A stretch of DNA of 64,000 nt from Cokeromyces recurvatus. Its lineage: Eukaryota > Mucoromycota > Mucoromycetes > Mucorales > Mucoraceae. The translations under genes were made by a program, and so were the position numbers. Numbering within the stretch: the stretch's first letter is position 1; each line of letters begins with the position of its first letter. The notes under the pieces were generated by a model. It was not told the origin of the DNA. It did no database searches and saw only the letters and a list, made by a program, of their open reading frames with translations. Below are positions 21,879-34,905 of this stretch, in pieces. The stretch lies in NCBI RefSeq assembly GCF_025118155.1, contig NW_026251389.1, forward strand, positions 868,001-932,000, written 5' to 3'.

Positions 21879-24750
21879 ATGACATCCAACATGCCTTCTG
21901 CTGCTAATCCTCTTCTTAATGCCCATATTACGGCTCCTGCTGCTAATGCTACACCTATTAGTCGTTCCCCTCGTTCCCCTAACGCTCCTACTCGTCCTGC
22001 TGCTGCTTTGGAAGATCCTAAGAATGTAACTACTGCTGCTTTTGTTTTAAAAGATGGAACCAGTTTCCAGGGTATTTCATTTGGTTCTGAAACAAAGAGT
22101 ATTTCCGGTGAATGTGTCTTCCAAACTGGTAAGCATTTTTTTTTATTTTTTTTTTAAAAAAAAAGAAAGCTGCGGTTTCATAAAGAGGGAGGAGGGGATA
22201 GGAGAAATGAAAGGCTATTTGTTATGTGTATGCATATACGTATGTCAATATGCATACATGTGTACAAAGAGTTGTGTGAAAGAGAATACAAATATTTATA
22301 AATGTGTAATCATTTATTTTGTGACACTAACAAAAAAAAAATTACCTTATACAGGTATGGTCGGTTATCCTGAATCTTTGACCGATCCTTCTTACCGAGG
22401 CCAAATATTAGTAATTACTTTCCCTTTGGTTGGTAATTATGGTGTACCCTCTCGTACTGAAATGGACGAGTTATTAAAGGATATACCTAAACGATTCGAA
22501 TCTAACCAAATTCATATTGCTGGTTTGATCGTGGGTAGTTACTCATATGATTATTCTCATTATCTTGCTGAATCTTCCTTGTCTACCTGGTTAAAAGAGA
22601 ATAATGTCCCTGCTCTCTATGGTATTGATACTCGTGCCATGACCAAGAAGATTAGAGAAGAAGGTGTTACTTTAGCCAAGATTTTGTTTCCTAAAAAGCC
22701 TTCTAGTGCTATTGAAAGCGCTGCTTCAGCTCTCGGTCTTTCTAGTTCCACCGAAGAACCTTTGAAAGAACGTTGGATGAAAGATTATGAAAATGTCGAC
22801 TGGGTAGATCCTAATGAACGTAATTTGGTTGCTGAAGTCTCCATTAAGGAGCCTAAGGTATATTCTCCTGATCCAGCTAATGCGATCAAGACCCCCTCTG
22901 GTCGTAACTTACGTGTGATCGCTGTTGATATCGGTATGAAGTACAATCAAATTCGTTGCTTTGTTTATCGTGGTGTTGAACTTAAGGTAGTCCCCTGGGA
23001 TTATGATTTCAATGCTGAACCTGAGGACTCCTTTGACGGTCTCTTCCTTTCTAACGGTCCTGGTGATCCTACTACCATTGACCTCACCATTCATCGTGTT
23101 CGTGAATACATCAAAGATATCAAGAAACCTATCTTTGGTATTTGTTTAGGTCATCAAGTCTTGGCCCTTGCCGCTGGTGCTAAAACGATGAAGATGAAAT
23201 ATGGTAATCGTGGTCATAATATTCCTTGTACAAATATGATCTCGGGTCGTTGTTATATTACTTCTCAAAATCATGGTTATGCTGTTGATGCTTCTACATT
23301 ACCCAAAAACTACATGGAACTCTTTGTGAATGCTAACGATGGTTCAAATGAAGGTTTGATGCACACATCTTTACCCATCTTCTCTGTTCAATTCCATCCT
23401 GAATCCACACCCGGTCCTCGTGATACTGAATTCCTCTTTGATGTCTTTATTAATAATATTAAGGATTGCCTCGAAAAGAAGGCATTAGTACCTGTTCAGA
23501 TGCCCGGTGGTCTTAAGGCGGATAACATCAAGAAGAATCCTCGTGTTCACGTCAATAAAGTCCTTGTCTTGGGTTCAGGTGGTCTTTCGATTGGTCAAGC
23601 TGGTGAATTTGATTACTCTGGTTCTCAAGCCATTAAGGCTCTTAAAGAAGAAGGTATCTATACTGTCTTGATCAATCCCAATATTGCTACTATCCAAACC
23701 TCAAAGGGTCTTGCTGATAAAGTTTATTTCTTACCTGTTACACCTGATTTTGTTCGTAAGGTAATCCAATATGAGAAACCAGATGGTATCTATGTTACCT
23801 TTGGTGGTCAAACGGCTCTCAGTGTCGGTATTGCTCTTAAAGATGAGTTTGAATCCCTTGGCGTAAAGGTCCTTGGTACTCAGATTGATACCATCATCAC
23901 TACAGAAGATCGTGATTTATTTGCTCAAGCCCTTTATGAGATTAATGAAAAGTGTGCTAAATCATCCTCTGCTGTAACCGTCGAGGAAGCCCTTGAGGCT
24001 GCAAAGGAAATCGGATACCCTGTTATCTGTCGTGCTGCTTATGCCCTTGGTGGTCTCGGTTCTGGTTTTGCTGATAATGAGCAAGAATTGATTGCCCTTT
24101 GTAACAAGGCCTTTGCTACCTCTCCTCAAGTCTTGATTGAAAAGTCGATGAAGGGTTGGAAGGAAATTGAATACGAGGTCGTTCGTGACTGTCAAGACAA
24201 TTGTATCACTGTCTGTAATATGGAAAATTTTGATCCTCTTGGTATTCATACGGGTGATTCCATTGTGGTTGCACCTTCACAAACACTATCTGATGAAGAC
24301 TATAACATGCTTCGTACCACTGCTGTCAATGTTATTCGTCATTTAGGTGTCGTTGGTGAATGTAATATTCAATATGCCTTGAATCCCTTCTCAAAGGAAT
24401 ATTGCATTATTGAAGTCAACGCTCGTCTCTCTCGTTCCTCTGCTTTAGCCTCTAAAGCTACAGGTTATCCATTGGCTTTTGTAGCTGCTAAACTTGGTTT
24501 AGGTATTCCCTTGAATGAAGTATCTAACAGTGTCACTAAGGTCACTTGTGCTTGCTTTGAACCTTCACTTGATTACTGTGTTGTTAAGATTCCTCGTTGG
24601 GATCTCAAGAAGTTCAATCGTGTCAGTACTGCTCTTTCTTCTTCTATGAAGTCTGTCGGTGAAGTCATGGCTATCGGTCGTACCTTTGAAGAAACTATCC
24701 AAAAGGCTATTCGTGCCATTGATTATAACCTTGTTGGTTTCAATTCTGTA

Positions 24751-24797
<47 letters not shown>

Positions 24798-27700
24798 ATT
24801 ATTAGTATAACATAAATTTATGTTTATTGATTTTTTTTTTTTTTTTTTTTGCATTATAGTCCAATACTATTAAGGATGAAGATATTGAGTATGAACTTAC
24901 ACATCCTTCTGATCAACGTTTGTTTGCAATTGCTAATGCTATGGAAAAGGGATATACAGTTGATCATATTTGGGAATTGACAAAGATTGATAAATGGTTC
25001 TTGAACAAATTAATGCGTATTCATAAATTGGGAGAGCGTCTTACAGGATTTACTAAGGCTAATCTTCCTGGTAATTTGATTCGTTCGGCTAAACAGTTAG
25101 GTTTCTCTGATCGTCAAATTGCTAACAAGATCAACAGCAATGAGCTAGCTGTTCGTCGTCTTCGTCAAGAATATGGTATTACACCTTTTGTTAAACAAAT
25201 TGATACCGTTGCTGCTGAATTCCCTGCCTTCACTAATTATCTTTACATGACCTATAATGCTGTTGAACATGACATTGAATTCAATGATAATGGTATTATG
25301 GTTTTGGGTTCAGGTGTCTATCGTATTGGTTCATCAGTTGAGTTTGATTGGTGTGCCGTCCGTTCAATTCGTACTTTACGTGAAAAGGGTATTAAGACAG
25401 TCATGGTCAATTACAACCCTGAAACAGTATCCACCGATTACGATGAAGCTGATCGTTTGTATTTTGAAAATATCAACATTGAACGTGTATTAGATATTTA
25501 TGAAATTGAAAAGTCATCTGGTGTCATGATGTCCATGGGTGGTCAAACCCCCAACAACATTGCCTTACCTCTTTATCGTCAAAATGTGAAAGTCCTTGGT
25601 ACTTCACCAGAAATGATTGATAACGCTGAAAATCGTTACAAGTTCTCTCGTATGTGTGATAATATTGGTGTTGATCAACCTCTTTGGAAGGAATTGACAA
25701 GTTATGAGGAAGCTGAAGTCTTCTGTGCCAAGGTTGGTTATCCTGTCCTTGTCAGACCTTCTTATGTTCTCTCTGGTGCTGCTATGAACGTTGTCTTCTC
25801 TAAGGATGATCTTGCTTCATATCTTAAGGAAGCCGCTGCTGTTTCTCGCGATTATCCCGTTGTCATTTCTAAATACATCGAGGACGCTAAAGAAATCGAT
25901 ATGGATGCTGTCGCTCTTGATGGTAAACTTATTATGCATGTCATTTCTGAACATGTTGAAAATGCTGGTGTTCACTCAGGTGATGCCACTCTTGTCTTAC
26001 CTCCTCAAGATTTAGCCCCTGAGACGATCAAGAAGATCGAAGAGGCAACTGCAAAGATTGGTCGCGCCTTGAATATCACAGGTCCCTTCAATATTCAATT
26101 CATTGCAAAGAATAATGAAATTAAGGTGATTGAATGTAACGTACGTGCTGCTCGTTCTTCACCTTTTGTTTCAAAGGTGACTGGTGTTGACTTGATTGAG
26201 ATGGCCACCTTGGCTATGTTGGGCTTGCCTGTCACTCCTTACCCTAAGGTTGATATTCCTAAAGATTATGTTGGTATTAAGGTCCCTCAATTCTCCTTCA
26301 GTCGTTTATCTGGTGCTGATCCTGTCTTAGGTGTCGAAATGGCCTCTACTGGTGAAGTTGCCTGTTTCGGTAAAGACAAATACCAAGCTTATCTTAAGGC
26401 ACTCTTGGCTACTGGCTTGACCTTACCCAAGAAAAATATCTTGCTTTCTATTGGCTCTTATAAGGAGAAGATTGAATTGTTGCCCTCTGTTAAGAAATTA
26501 CATGAATTGGGTTATAATTTATTTGCCACCACGGGTACCGCTGATTTTATCTCTGAACATGGCATCCCTGTTAAACATTTGGATACATTAGATGCTGATA
26601 CAGACGATAAGCTCAAGGCTGAATACTCTTTACAACAACACTTATCCAACAACTTGATTGACATGTACATCAACTTGCCCTCTCGTAATCGATTCCGTCG
26701 TCCTGCTTCTTATATGTCCAAGGGTTATCGTTCACGTCGTATGGCTGTGGATTATTCTATTCCTCTCTTGACTAATGTCAAATGTGCCAAATTATTTGTT
26801 GAAGCCCTTGCTCGCCATAAGAACTTTGACATCTTGAACATTGATTGCAAGAGTAGCCATACACAAGCTCAGTTACCTGGTCTTTTCAACATCAATGCCT
26901 ATCTGGAGTCCAACGATGAATTTGCTGCTGTCTCTAAGGCTTCTCTCTCTGCTGGTTTCACTACCATTGCTACCTCTGTCAAGAGTGTGACAGATAATAT
27001 TCAACTCAATGATTTAAGCGAGAGGGCACTCAAGACAAACTATACCGATTATTTATTGAATATTACAGCTACTTCTGAAAATGCCGCCCATATTGGTGAT
27101 TACGCCTCTGATGCAGCTGCTGTCTATATCCATTCCGATGTGATCGGTAGCAACGTCTCTGTTCTTGATTCAGCCTTTTCATCATGGCCCGATTCTCAAT
27201 TAATTATGACTGATGCTAAGGGTACCAACTTGGCTTCCATCTTGCTCTTAGCCTCTCTTCATAATCGCGTTATCCATGTCACCAATATCATTAGCAAAGA
27301 TGATTTGGCTCTCATCAAGATGAGTAAAGAAAAGGGATTAGCCGTTACCTGTGATGTTGCTATTTATTCTCTCTTCTTTACATCTGAAGAATTCAATCAT
27401 ACTCAACTTTTACCCACTAAACAAGATCAAGAAATTCTTTGGAAGGATTTGGACGTCATCGATTGTTTCACTATCGGTACTGTTCCTCGTCAATTGGCCA
27501 AGGAGTTGGGACATGAGGTAGATGCTACAGCTGGTATTCATGAGGCTTTACCCTTATTATTGGGTGCTGTTGCTGCTAAACGTTTAACTGTGAAGGACTT
27601 GGTTGAACGTCTTTATGAACGCCCTCGTGCCATCTTTGGTTTGACTCATCCATCTGATGCCTCCGTTGAGGTTGTGATCGATCGTCAAATCAAATGGTCT

Positions 27701-29038
27701 GGACAATGGTCTCCTCTTCTCGGTCGTACTGTTCATGGCTCTGTCGAACGTGTCACGATGAACGATGTCACATTATTTATGGATGGCTCCTTTACAGATA
27801 AGTCTATGTTTGGACGCAATGTGTCCTTACAAGCTCAAGCCATTATGGAACCCATAAAGAAGAAGAAGAAGACGAAGACAGAAACTCCTGCTAATCATCA
27901 AGCTGCTGAAGTTGCCTCAGCCACTTCTGTCGCTACCACCACCGCCACTACAAAGACAACAATCGAACATCCTGCGATTGTCAACAAGGAGAAGGCGCCT
28001 CATGCTGCTGGTTCTATTCGTTTAGCCGGTGTCGCTGGTCAACAATTGGTATCACTCCAAGCACCTCAATATGAGATCTCTGCCTCCCTTGCACGCGTTG
28101 TAAGTCGCTCCCCCTTCTATCGTAAACATATCTTAAGATCTGCTCAATTCGACCGTGACGATCTTCATCTTTTATTCGGTGTTGCACATGAAATGCGTAA
28201 CTTGGTTGAACTCTATGGATCTATTAATTTATTGCAAGGACGTGTGATGAGCACGATGTTCTTTGAACCTTCTACACGTACTTCATCTTCATTTGAAGCT
28301 GCCATGTATCGATTGGGTGGTCAAGTTGTGTCTGTCAGTGCTACTACCTCCTCTGTTCAAAAGGGTGAATCCTTGGCAGATACAGTTCGTACCCTTGGTT
28401 GCTATGCAGATGTCATCATTCTTCGCCATCCTCAACCTGGTAGTGCTCAAATTGCTGCTAAATATTCCAAGGTGCCCGTTATCAATGCTGGTGATGGTAT
28501 TGGAGAACACCCTACACAAGCTTTCTTGGATACATTTACGATCCGTGAGGAATTAGGTACTGTAAATGGACTCACGATTACTCTTGTTGGTGACTTGAAG
28601 AATGGCCGTACAGTCCATTCACTTGTCAAGATCTTGACTTACTATCAAGTCACTATCAACTACGTCTGTCCTGAGTCACTAGCCATGCCAAAGGAAGTCA
28701 TGGATGAAGTTGCAGCTGCTGGTATTCAACAAAATGTCTATCGTACCTTGGATGAGGTCATTGGTACTACTGATGTACTCTATATGACTCGTGTTCAAAA
28801 GGAAAGATTTGAAACTGAAGAAGAATACTTGCGTGTAAAGGATAGTTTCATTTTAAACAATGATGTCTTGAGTAAGGCCAAGTCACAAATGATTGTCATG
28901 CATCCTTTGCCACGTGTAAATGAAATTGAACCTGAAGTTGACTTTGATCAAAGAGCTGCCTACTTTAGACAAATGCGTTATGGTCTTTATGTTAGAATGG
29001 CTTTATTGGCACTTGTAATGGGAACTCTTCGTGGTTAA
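21879..29038 (+). CDS. URA2: Multifunctional CPSase-ATCase (URA2/CAD type)
   Basis: Exons 21879..22128, 22355..24747 and 24860..29038 give 2273 residues, close to yeast Ura2. The enzyme makes carbamoyl phosphate from glutamine, then carbamoyl aspartate, the first steps of UMP synthesis in the cytosol. In order: a glutaminase domain with F-G-I-C-L-G-H-Q (Cys347) and F-H-P-E; two CPSase ATP-grasp halves ([12 protein letters not shown] and [13 protein letters not shown]); an MGS-like allosteric domain with F-R-R-P-A-S (Ser near 1498), matching the PKA-type site of CAD; and a dihydroorotase-like domain from about 1510. That domain lacks the zinc-binding H-x-H (it reads [11 protein letters not shown]) and is presumably inactive, as in yeast. 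A Lys/Thr-rich linker leads to ATCase from about 1950 with [13 protein letters not shown] and H-P-L-P-R-V-N-E-I. Codon choice is biased to T/C-ending codons, suggesting high expression. Confidence 0.97.
24753..24791. repeat. T39 homopolymer at a splice donor
   Basis: It begins directly after the GTAAG donor of intron 2 of the URA2-type gene. The same intron has a second T run just before its acceptor. Confidence 0.85.
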
Positions 29039-29444
29039 AAAAAAAAAAATCACATATTTTATTAATATTATTATTATTATTATTATATATAGTCATATAC
29101 ATTGTTTTTGGTACATATATGTAGTCATTTATTTTTTATAATTGTTAAATAAAGTATATTTTATGCGAACCTAAATCAATGATTTGATTTGCTTTGATTT
29201 TCTTTCTTTTTTTTTCTTTTTTTTTTTTTTTTTTTTTTTTTCATTTTTATTATTCGTATTACTGTTATAATTATTAAAAAATTCAGTCACATCAAGTATA
29301 TAATGAACTCGTTGCTGCTGTATATTCATATACAAATAAACATACACATATACAAATAAATATATATATAAATATATACACATATACAGTATTTATACAT
29401 ATCTATTTTAATTCATATTTTATATATTCTTTTCTTTATTAATC
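29039..29444. other. URA2 3' region and RanBPM-like gene promoter
   Basis: 406 bases. An ATT repeat near 29062-29085 and AATAAAGTATA at 29149-29159 are likely 3'-end signals of the URA2-type gene. A T run at 29219-29240 and ATATA-rich sequence near 29355-29395 precede the next start. Confidence 0.4.
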
Positions 29445-31581
29445 ATGTCGTCTTATCCATTTGTTTCTGAATTCTCCGTAAGATCCAGATTTAGCCGACG
29501 TAATGCCAACGGTAATCCAAGCATAGCAGCAGCACTCACTTCGTCTTCTTCATTACAAGCACTTTCACGCATGTTAAAACAAAGAACCTTTAAAGATGAA
29601 CTTTTAGGGTTTTATGCAAGGCAATCAGAGGGACAGTCATTCATTCCACCTTATTTATCATCATCGGTCTATGCTGATTTGGTCAGACAACAACAGTTTA
29701 TTTTTCAAACCATCAAACAAATAGACGGAGACGAAAACAAAAGAATACCTACATCAAACGAATATGATACTCTTCAAGCTTGTCTTTCAAATGATTCGTT
29801 CAAGATGACATTAGCATTACAGGATCTACGTTTACCAACAGCATGGGATATTAAAGCAAAAGGAGAATATATTGACATTAGTTTGGATCATATGCAACTG
29901 ACTTACAAAGGTATATTTTAATAAACCTTCCCCCCCCTCCTCCTCCTCCCTCCGAATCTAAATAACGATTCATCATTTATATATATATATATACATGTAT
30001 ATTTATTTATTTAATCAAGGTAATGGAAAAGATGAATCTGAAGTTTCTTCTGTACGAGCCAACCATGCTATGCGAAAACAATGCGGCATTTATTATTTCG
30101 AAATTCAAATTCTTTCAAAGGGAGTTGATGGACACATTGGCATTGGGTTTTGTCGAAAACTAAATAGTCTTGATCGATTCCCAGGTTGGGAAGAATATTC
30201 TTGGGGATACCATGGAGAAACAGGCAAAGTTTATTCAGGATCAGGAACTGGCCAAAACTATGGACCTAAATTTGGTACAGGCGATATTATCGGTTGTGGT
30301 GTCGACTTTCGAAACATGACAGCATTTTATACGAAGAATGGAGTTTATTTGGGAACAGCATTTAAAAAGATTAAAGAGACTATGGAGTTGTTCCCGTTTA
30401 TAGGATTCAAGACACCAGGCGAAAAGATAGAAGTCAATTTTGGAGCAAAACCATTTATGTTTGATATTGAACAATGGATAGAGAATGAAAGGAGAACACT
30501 TTTAAGTCAGATTGTAGAGGAAAGAGAGCAAGAAAGTGAATCAGCCGATCAGATTGTAGTAGAATATTTGAAGCATAATGGATACACAAAGGCAGCCAAA
30601 TCGTTAGAGGCAGCTTTATTAACTAAAAATGGGGATATAATAAATAAGGACAAAAAGGGTTCTAATGATATTATCGATGTTGATTCATTATATAGACAAG
30701 GTAGTCAATAGGACATATATATATGTATATATACCATACAGAAACAAGTATATACATACATTATAAAATTTAAATATAGATATTCGAAAAGCAGTTCTAG
30801 AAGGAAGCATTGATAAAGTATTTCAATTATGTTCAGAGTATTATCCCAACATATTAGAAAGGAACCCAATGTTATTATTTAGATTAAAATGTAGAAAATT
30901 TGTGGAAATGGTGAAAAGAGTACAACAGACAGCACCCACTTATGGAGAATATGAGACAAATAGTTTAAGAGTATCAACAACACTACCATCCAATACTAAT
31001 AAGAATAAACGTACAACAAGCCATATTGATGATTTTGATGAAAATGAAGACGAGCTATTATATGGAAAGAAGACGAAAAAACATAAAAAGTTAACCAATG
31101 ATGAAACTCACTTTATAGAAACATCATTATTTGCAGAAGTCATGGCATATGGAAATAAATTAAAACAAGAGTATGCTGAAGAAGCCAAAGATAATATGAT
31201 AATCAGAACTGAATTATTGGTAAAAAGAAAGGAGGAAAAAAAAAAGTATAAGAGTAAAGAGTTTTTACTTAGAATCAACATATAGTCTGCATTTTCTACT
31301 TTAGCGTATACGAATTTATCTAATCCTGCAATTGCTTATTTGTTTGAGCCCTCATATATAGAACAAGTTGCATCAGAACTAAATTCAGCTATTTTAGGTA
31401 AGCAATCTAGAATAAAATGTAAATTAAGTAATTAAATCATACCTTATTAGTGTCACTTGGAAGATACCCTAATTCATCCCTTGAACGTATTTATCGTCAA
31501 ACAACAGCCAATATTCAAGAATTAGTTTTATTAGGAAATGCGCAAGCTGCACTTATTCAGCCTAAAAAAGATTGTTTTTAA
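29445..31581 (+). CDS. RanBPM/Gid1-like SPRY-LisH-CTLH-CRA protein of the CTLH/GID ubiquitin ligase
   Basis: Exons 29445..29910, 30020..30700, 30780..31219, 31286..31397 and 31451..31581 give 609 residues. A Ser/Arg-rich start precedes a SPRY domain (about 150-310: C-G-I-Y-Y-F-E-I-Q-I-L, G-H-I-G-I-G-F, W-G-Y-H-G-E-T-G-K, Y-G-P-K-F-G-T-G-D). A LisH motif follows (V-V-E-Y-L-K-H-N-G-Y-T-K-A-A, about 330-360), then CTLH (D-I-R-K-A-V-L-E-G-S-I-D-K-V, about 383-440). The C-terminal CRA half reads F-S-T-L-A-Y-T-N-L-S-N-P. This is the layout of RanBP9/10 and yeast Vid30/Gid1, the scaffold and receptor-holding subunit of the GID E3 ligase that degrades gluconeogenic enzymes in yeast. Intron 3 uses GTAAAAAG and leaves exon 4 opening S-A-F-S-T-L-A. 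No truncation was seen. Confidence 0.9.
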
Positions 31582-32275
31582 CATCAAACATGATATCCTT
31601 TTAAATATATGAAGAACTTCTCCTCCCCTTTTTTATACATTTTTTTTTTGTCTTGTATCTGCTGTATGTATATAATAAAATAAGGAAACATAATTCAAAT
31701 ATGTAAGCTAAATTATTATGTAACACATTATGATAAAGGGATAATATTTACTATATCATGTGAGAGATATAATCTTTGATTTTGAAACAACAGGAGTTCC
31801 ATGCATGCAATATGAAATTGAGTTGCAACATCAACTCTATTCAAACTTATAAGATACCTTTTTATTAAATATACTTTCTTTAATATTATTAATACTACAC
31901 TGTATTCTTTATATATTAGAAAGTAATAGAAATAATAAGCACGAAAGAAATAACAAGCACTAAAGAAATAATAAGGCACTGAAGAAGTAATTGTTTTAGT
32001 GTCACTATAATGTGTCTCTTATCAATACAATCATTAATGATCTAAAAAAAAAAAAGAAAAAAAAATGTTAAGGAGTCATTTATTTATATTGTTATGCATT
32101 TACGCGATTATTTTTTTTTATTTTTTTTTTAATAGTATACGCATGTATCTGTATATATTTTAAGCATATATAAATCAGGTTAATTTTTACAAGACCTCTT
32201 ATTCTTTCTTTCCCTCTCTCTATCTATCTTTTCAGTTCTCTTATTTAAATATAAATATTTATATACTTTCTAAAA
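31582..32275. other. Intergenic between RanBPM-like and RING-BRCT genes
   Basis: 694 bases, A/T-rich, with likely polyadenylation AATAAAATAA near 31673 and a CT-rich leader just before the next ATG. No gene was seen. Confidence 0.45.
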
Positions 32276-33500
32276 ATGTGTCCTACTCGCAATGCTCTTT
32301 TCACTTTAGAAGATACTATGACATGCATTATTTGGTATGTACATTGCTTAACAAATGTTGTTAAATGCTAATTTGTAACTGATCATATACTAGTTCTGAA
32401 TTTATTATTGAAGCAACTATCATTATTGATTGTGGCCATGCTTTTTGCAGGTATATGTTGTTATATCTTGTATTTAAAAAATAAAAAAAATAAAATTGTA
32501 TTTTAATTTTTTTTTTGTTATTGTAGAGAATGCCTTGAAAAACATTTAATGTTTAGAAATGATTGCCCTACGTGTCTTCTAGAATCTTCTATGGATCGTG
32601 CATCCTATGATTATACAAGTAACAAATTTATTAAACAAATTATTCAATTAAAGAAATATCTGTTTAATGAACCTCTGAATCCTTTAGAACGCGCTCTACA
32701 AGAAAATTGGCAATCTGTTATTTTGGCTGATAAACGTCCTTATTCAAGTATCTCTGAAGATGACCAACTTGAAGATGAATATAATAGCACTGCATCTTCT
32801 TCTAATAAAAAATTAAAATCTTTTCAAGAAGGTCAGGAGAATACTAACTCTAAAAAACGTTCTTATCAAGATATATCTGACTCCAATGACGTTAAAGGCT
32901 ATGAATCTGATGACTCTAGTTGTAGTAAAAAAAGTAAATTATATATCCCATCTCCTACCCATTCTACTAGTAATGCGTCTACTCTTCTGACTCACTCATC
33001 TTCAAGTGTTATGGATAACAAACAACCTAAAGATTCTGCTCTTGCTCCCCTTCCTCTTCATACTGATAGTGATTGTGAAGAATCAGGCAGTGTCATCTCT
33101 ATAGACTCTTTATTCAGTGGAGGAACTTTCTTAGATGCAAAGAAAGAAATTGACGCGTTAGTTTCTGGTGATGAAGAAGATCAGGAGAATTCTAATACGT
33201 GCTTATCTGGTTCAAATCCTACTTCACAAACTGCTAATAAAATATCCCATGCTTGTATTGAAGCTGAAAACAAAGCATCCTCTGCTGATACCTCAAGTTC
33301 TTTTGAAAAGACTTCTTTTATTGAAAATCAACAAGAAGAATCCTTATCAATGATTGATAAAAAAGCCATCGTTGATGAAGCAGCACAACAGAATGAGAGT
33401 CAAGATGATAAAGAAAATTTATCTGTTGAAAAAAAGTTGGATATAGATTCATCTGATGAAGAGGTAAAGTATATTAAAATACCAACTCTATACGAATGCT

Positions 33501-33540
<40 letters not shown>

Positions 33541-34310
33541 AGTTTGGTGAAAATTGGTCTTGTCCAGAATGTGGTCTTGAAAATAAACCTTACATTCAAA
33601 CATGTGGTGTTTGCCGTGTTTCAAGAGATTCTGGTGTAATAGAACCTGCAACAATAGAAAAAGATGAAGATGTACAGCAGACATTAAAAATAGAGGATAA
33701 GGTTCATATCCTTTTAACTGGTCTCACACCTGCCGCACAAAAGCAAGTTGATCGAATTCTCACTCGTGACTCTTCTCTCAAGGTTGTGGTACATACTCAA
33801 TTTGAAGATAGCGTTACTCATCTTGTGACCAGTGTCAACAATCGTGGGCTTTGTCGTCGTACAATTAAATATTGCCATGGCCTTTTAACTGGTAAATGGA
33901 TTGTAGATGTCTCCTGGCTCCTCAACAGTCTTCAAGCCAGAAAATGGCTACCTATGTCTGACTTTGAAGTACAAGGTGATCAACAATCGGGCCTGACGCA
34001 TGCACCTAAGCGAGCCCGATTAAACGGTGGTGGTGTCCTGTTGAAAGGTATGACGTTTTACCTTTGTGGTGTTTTCAAAGGAAAACACAGTAAGGCGGAT
34101 CTTTTGGCCTTGTGCAAATCGGGAGGCGGTCAAGTGATAATAAGAAGGCCCACAAATGGAAGGCATGAAACAGGGCCGGAAATTGTAAGAAATCAGCCTG
34201 TGGTGATTGTCTCAGGGGAAGAAAAGAGACGTCCCACATGGCTGAAAAACTGCCAGGTACGTGATTCGAGCTGGCTGGTCCAGTGCATCAGTACCTTGTG
34301 CATTGAGTAA
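32276..34310 (+). CDS. RING + RanBP2-type zinc finger + tandem BRCT protein, BRCA1/BARD1-like
   Basis: Exons 32276..32334, 32394..32450, 32527..33463 and 33543..34310 give 606 residues. Residues about 16-60 form a RING finger spread over three exons: C-I-I-C, then D-C-G-H-A-F-C-R-E-C-L, then C-P-T-C. A long Ser/Asp/Glu-rich disordered middle follows (about 70-350). Next is a RanBP2-type finger, W-S-C-P-E-C-G-L-E-N then C-G-V-C. The C-terminus holds two BRCT repeats: V-H-I-L-L-T-G-L ... G-K-W-I-V-D-V-S-W-L-L, and G-M-T-F-Y-L-C-G-V-F-K ... L-C-K-S-G-G-G-Q-V-I ... S-S-W-L-V-Q-C-I. A RING plus tandem BRCT is the BRCA1/BARD1 layout, and the F-Y-L-x-G-x-F-K and G-G-G-Q phrases resemble BARD1/BRCA1 BRCT2. 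No ankyrin repeats were seen. Likely role: nuclear ubiquitin ligase in DNA-damage signalling (inference). Confidence 0.83.
33503..33538. repeat. T36 polypyrimidine tract before an acceptor
   Basis: It is immediately followed by GCAG and exon 4 of the RING-BRCT gene, so it makes up nearly the whole distal half of the intron. Confidence 0.85.
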
Positions 34311-34433
34311 ACTTGGCCGTCTCCCCCCTTCCATTCCTTATTTTTTTTTTATTATTATTATTTATTATATAAAAATTAAAATACAAAGTATTTTGTTAAA
34401 ATTTAAAAAATTTTGTCTCTTATATTTTGAAGC

Positions 34434-34475
<42 letters not shown>

Positions 34476-34905
34476 TAAACTTGTTTGTTTCTGCTTCTTT
34501 TTTCTTTTTTAAGTTGTTGATAAGCAGGAGGAAAAAAAAATCTAAATAAACATTTGACAAGTATTATTTGTAAATACAGTAGATTAATTTTTTAAACTAC
34601 AAAAACAGAAAAGAAAACTGCGTTATTATAATTATTATTATTCATATAAAAAAGCATATAAAAATTAAAGAGTAAAAGTAGAGGGAAAATTATACTAGTT
34701 ATGTATGAAAGTATTTATACATTTACAGCATATGTTATTAGGTAAGCCAAACAGAAAAGAAGTCATACTTTAGATGCGCATATATATACATATATAAATA
34801 TATATATATATATATATAAATGTAAGTAATGTAGAATAAATAAGATGGAGGGTGATTTGATATAAAATAAATAATTTATATACTATAATAAAGCTCTGTT
34901 CATGT
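34311..34905. other. Convergent intergenic region with a T40 tract
   Basis: 595 bases between convergent 3' ends. A 40-base T run lies at 34435-34474 and a TATA-rich microsatellite at about 34781-34818. No gene was seen. Confidence 0.5.

Noticed and set aside
22129..22354. Open frame running through intron 1 of the URA2-type gene
   Set aside because: A clear GT-AG intron joins T-G-M-V-G-Y-P in the conserved glutaminase region; the read-through adds low-complexity sequence.
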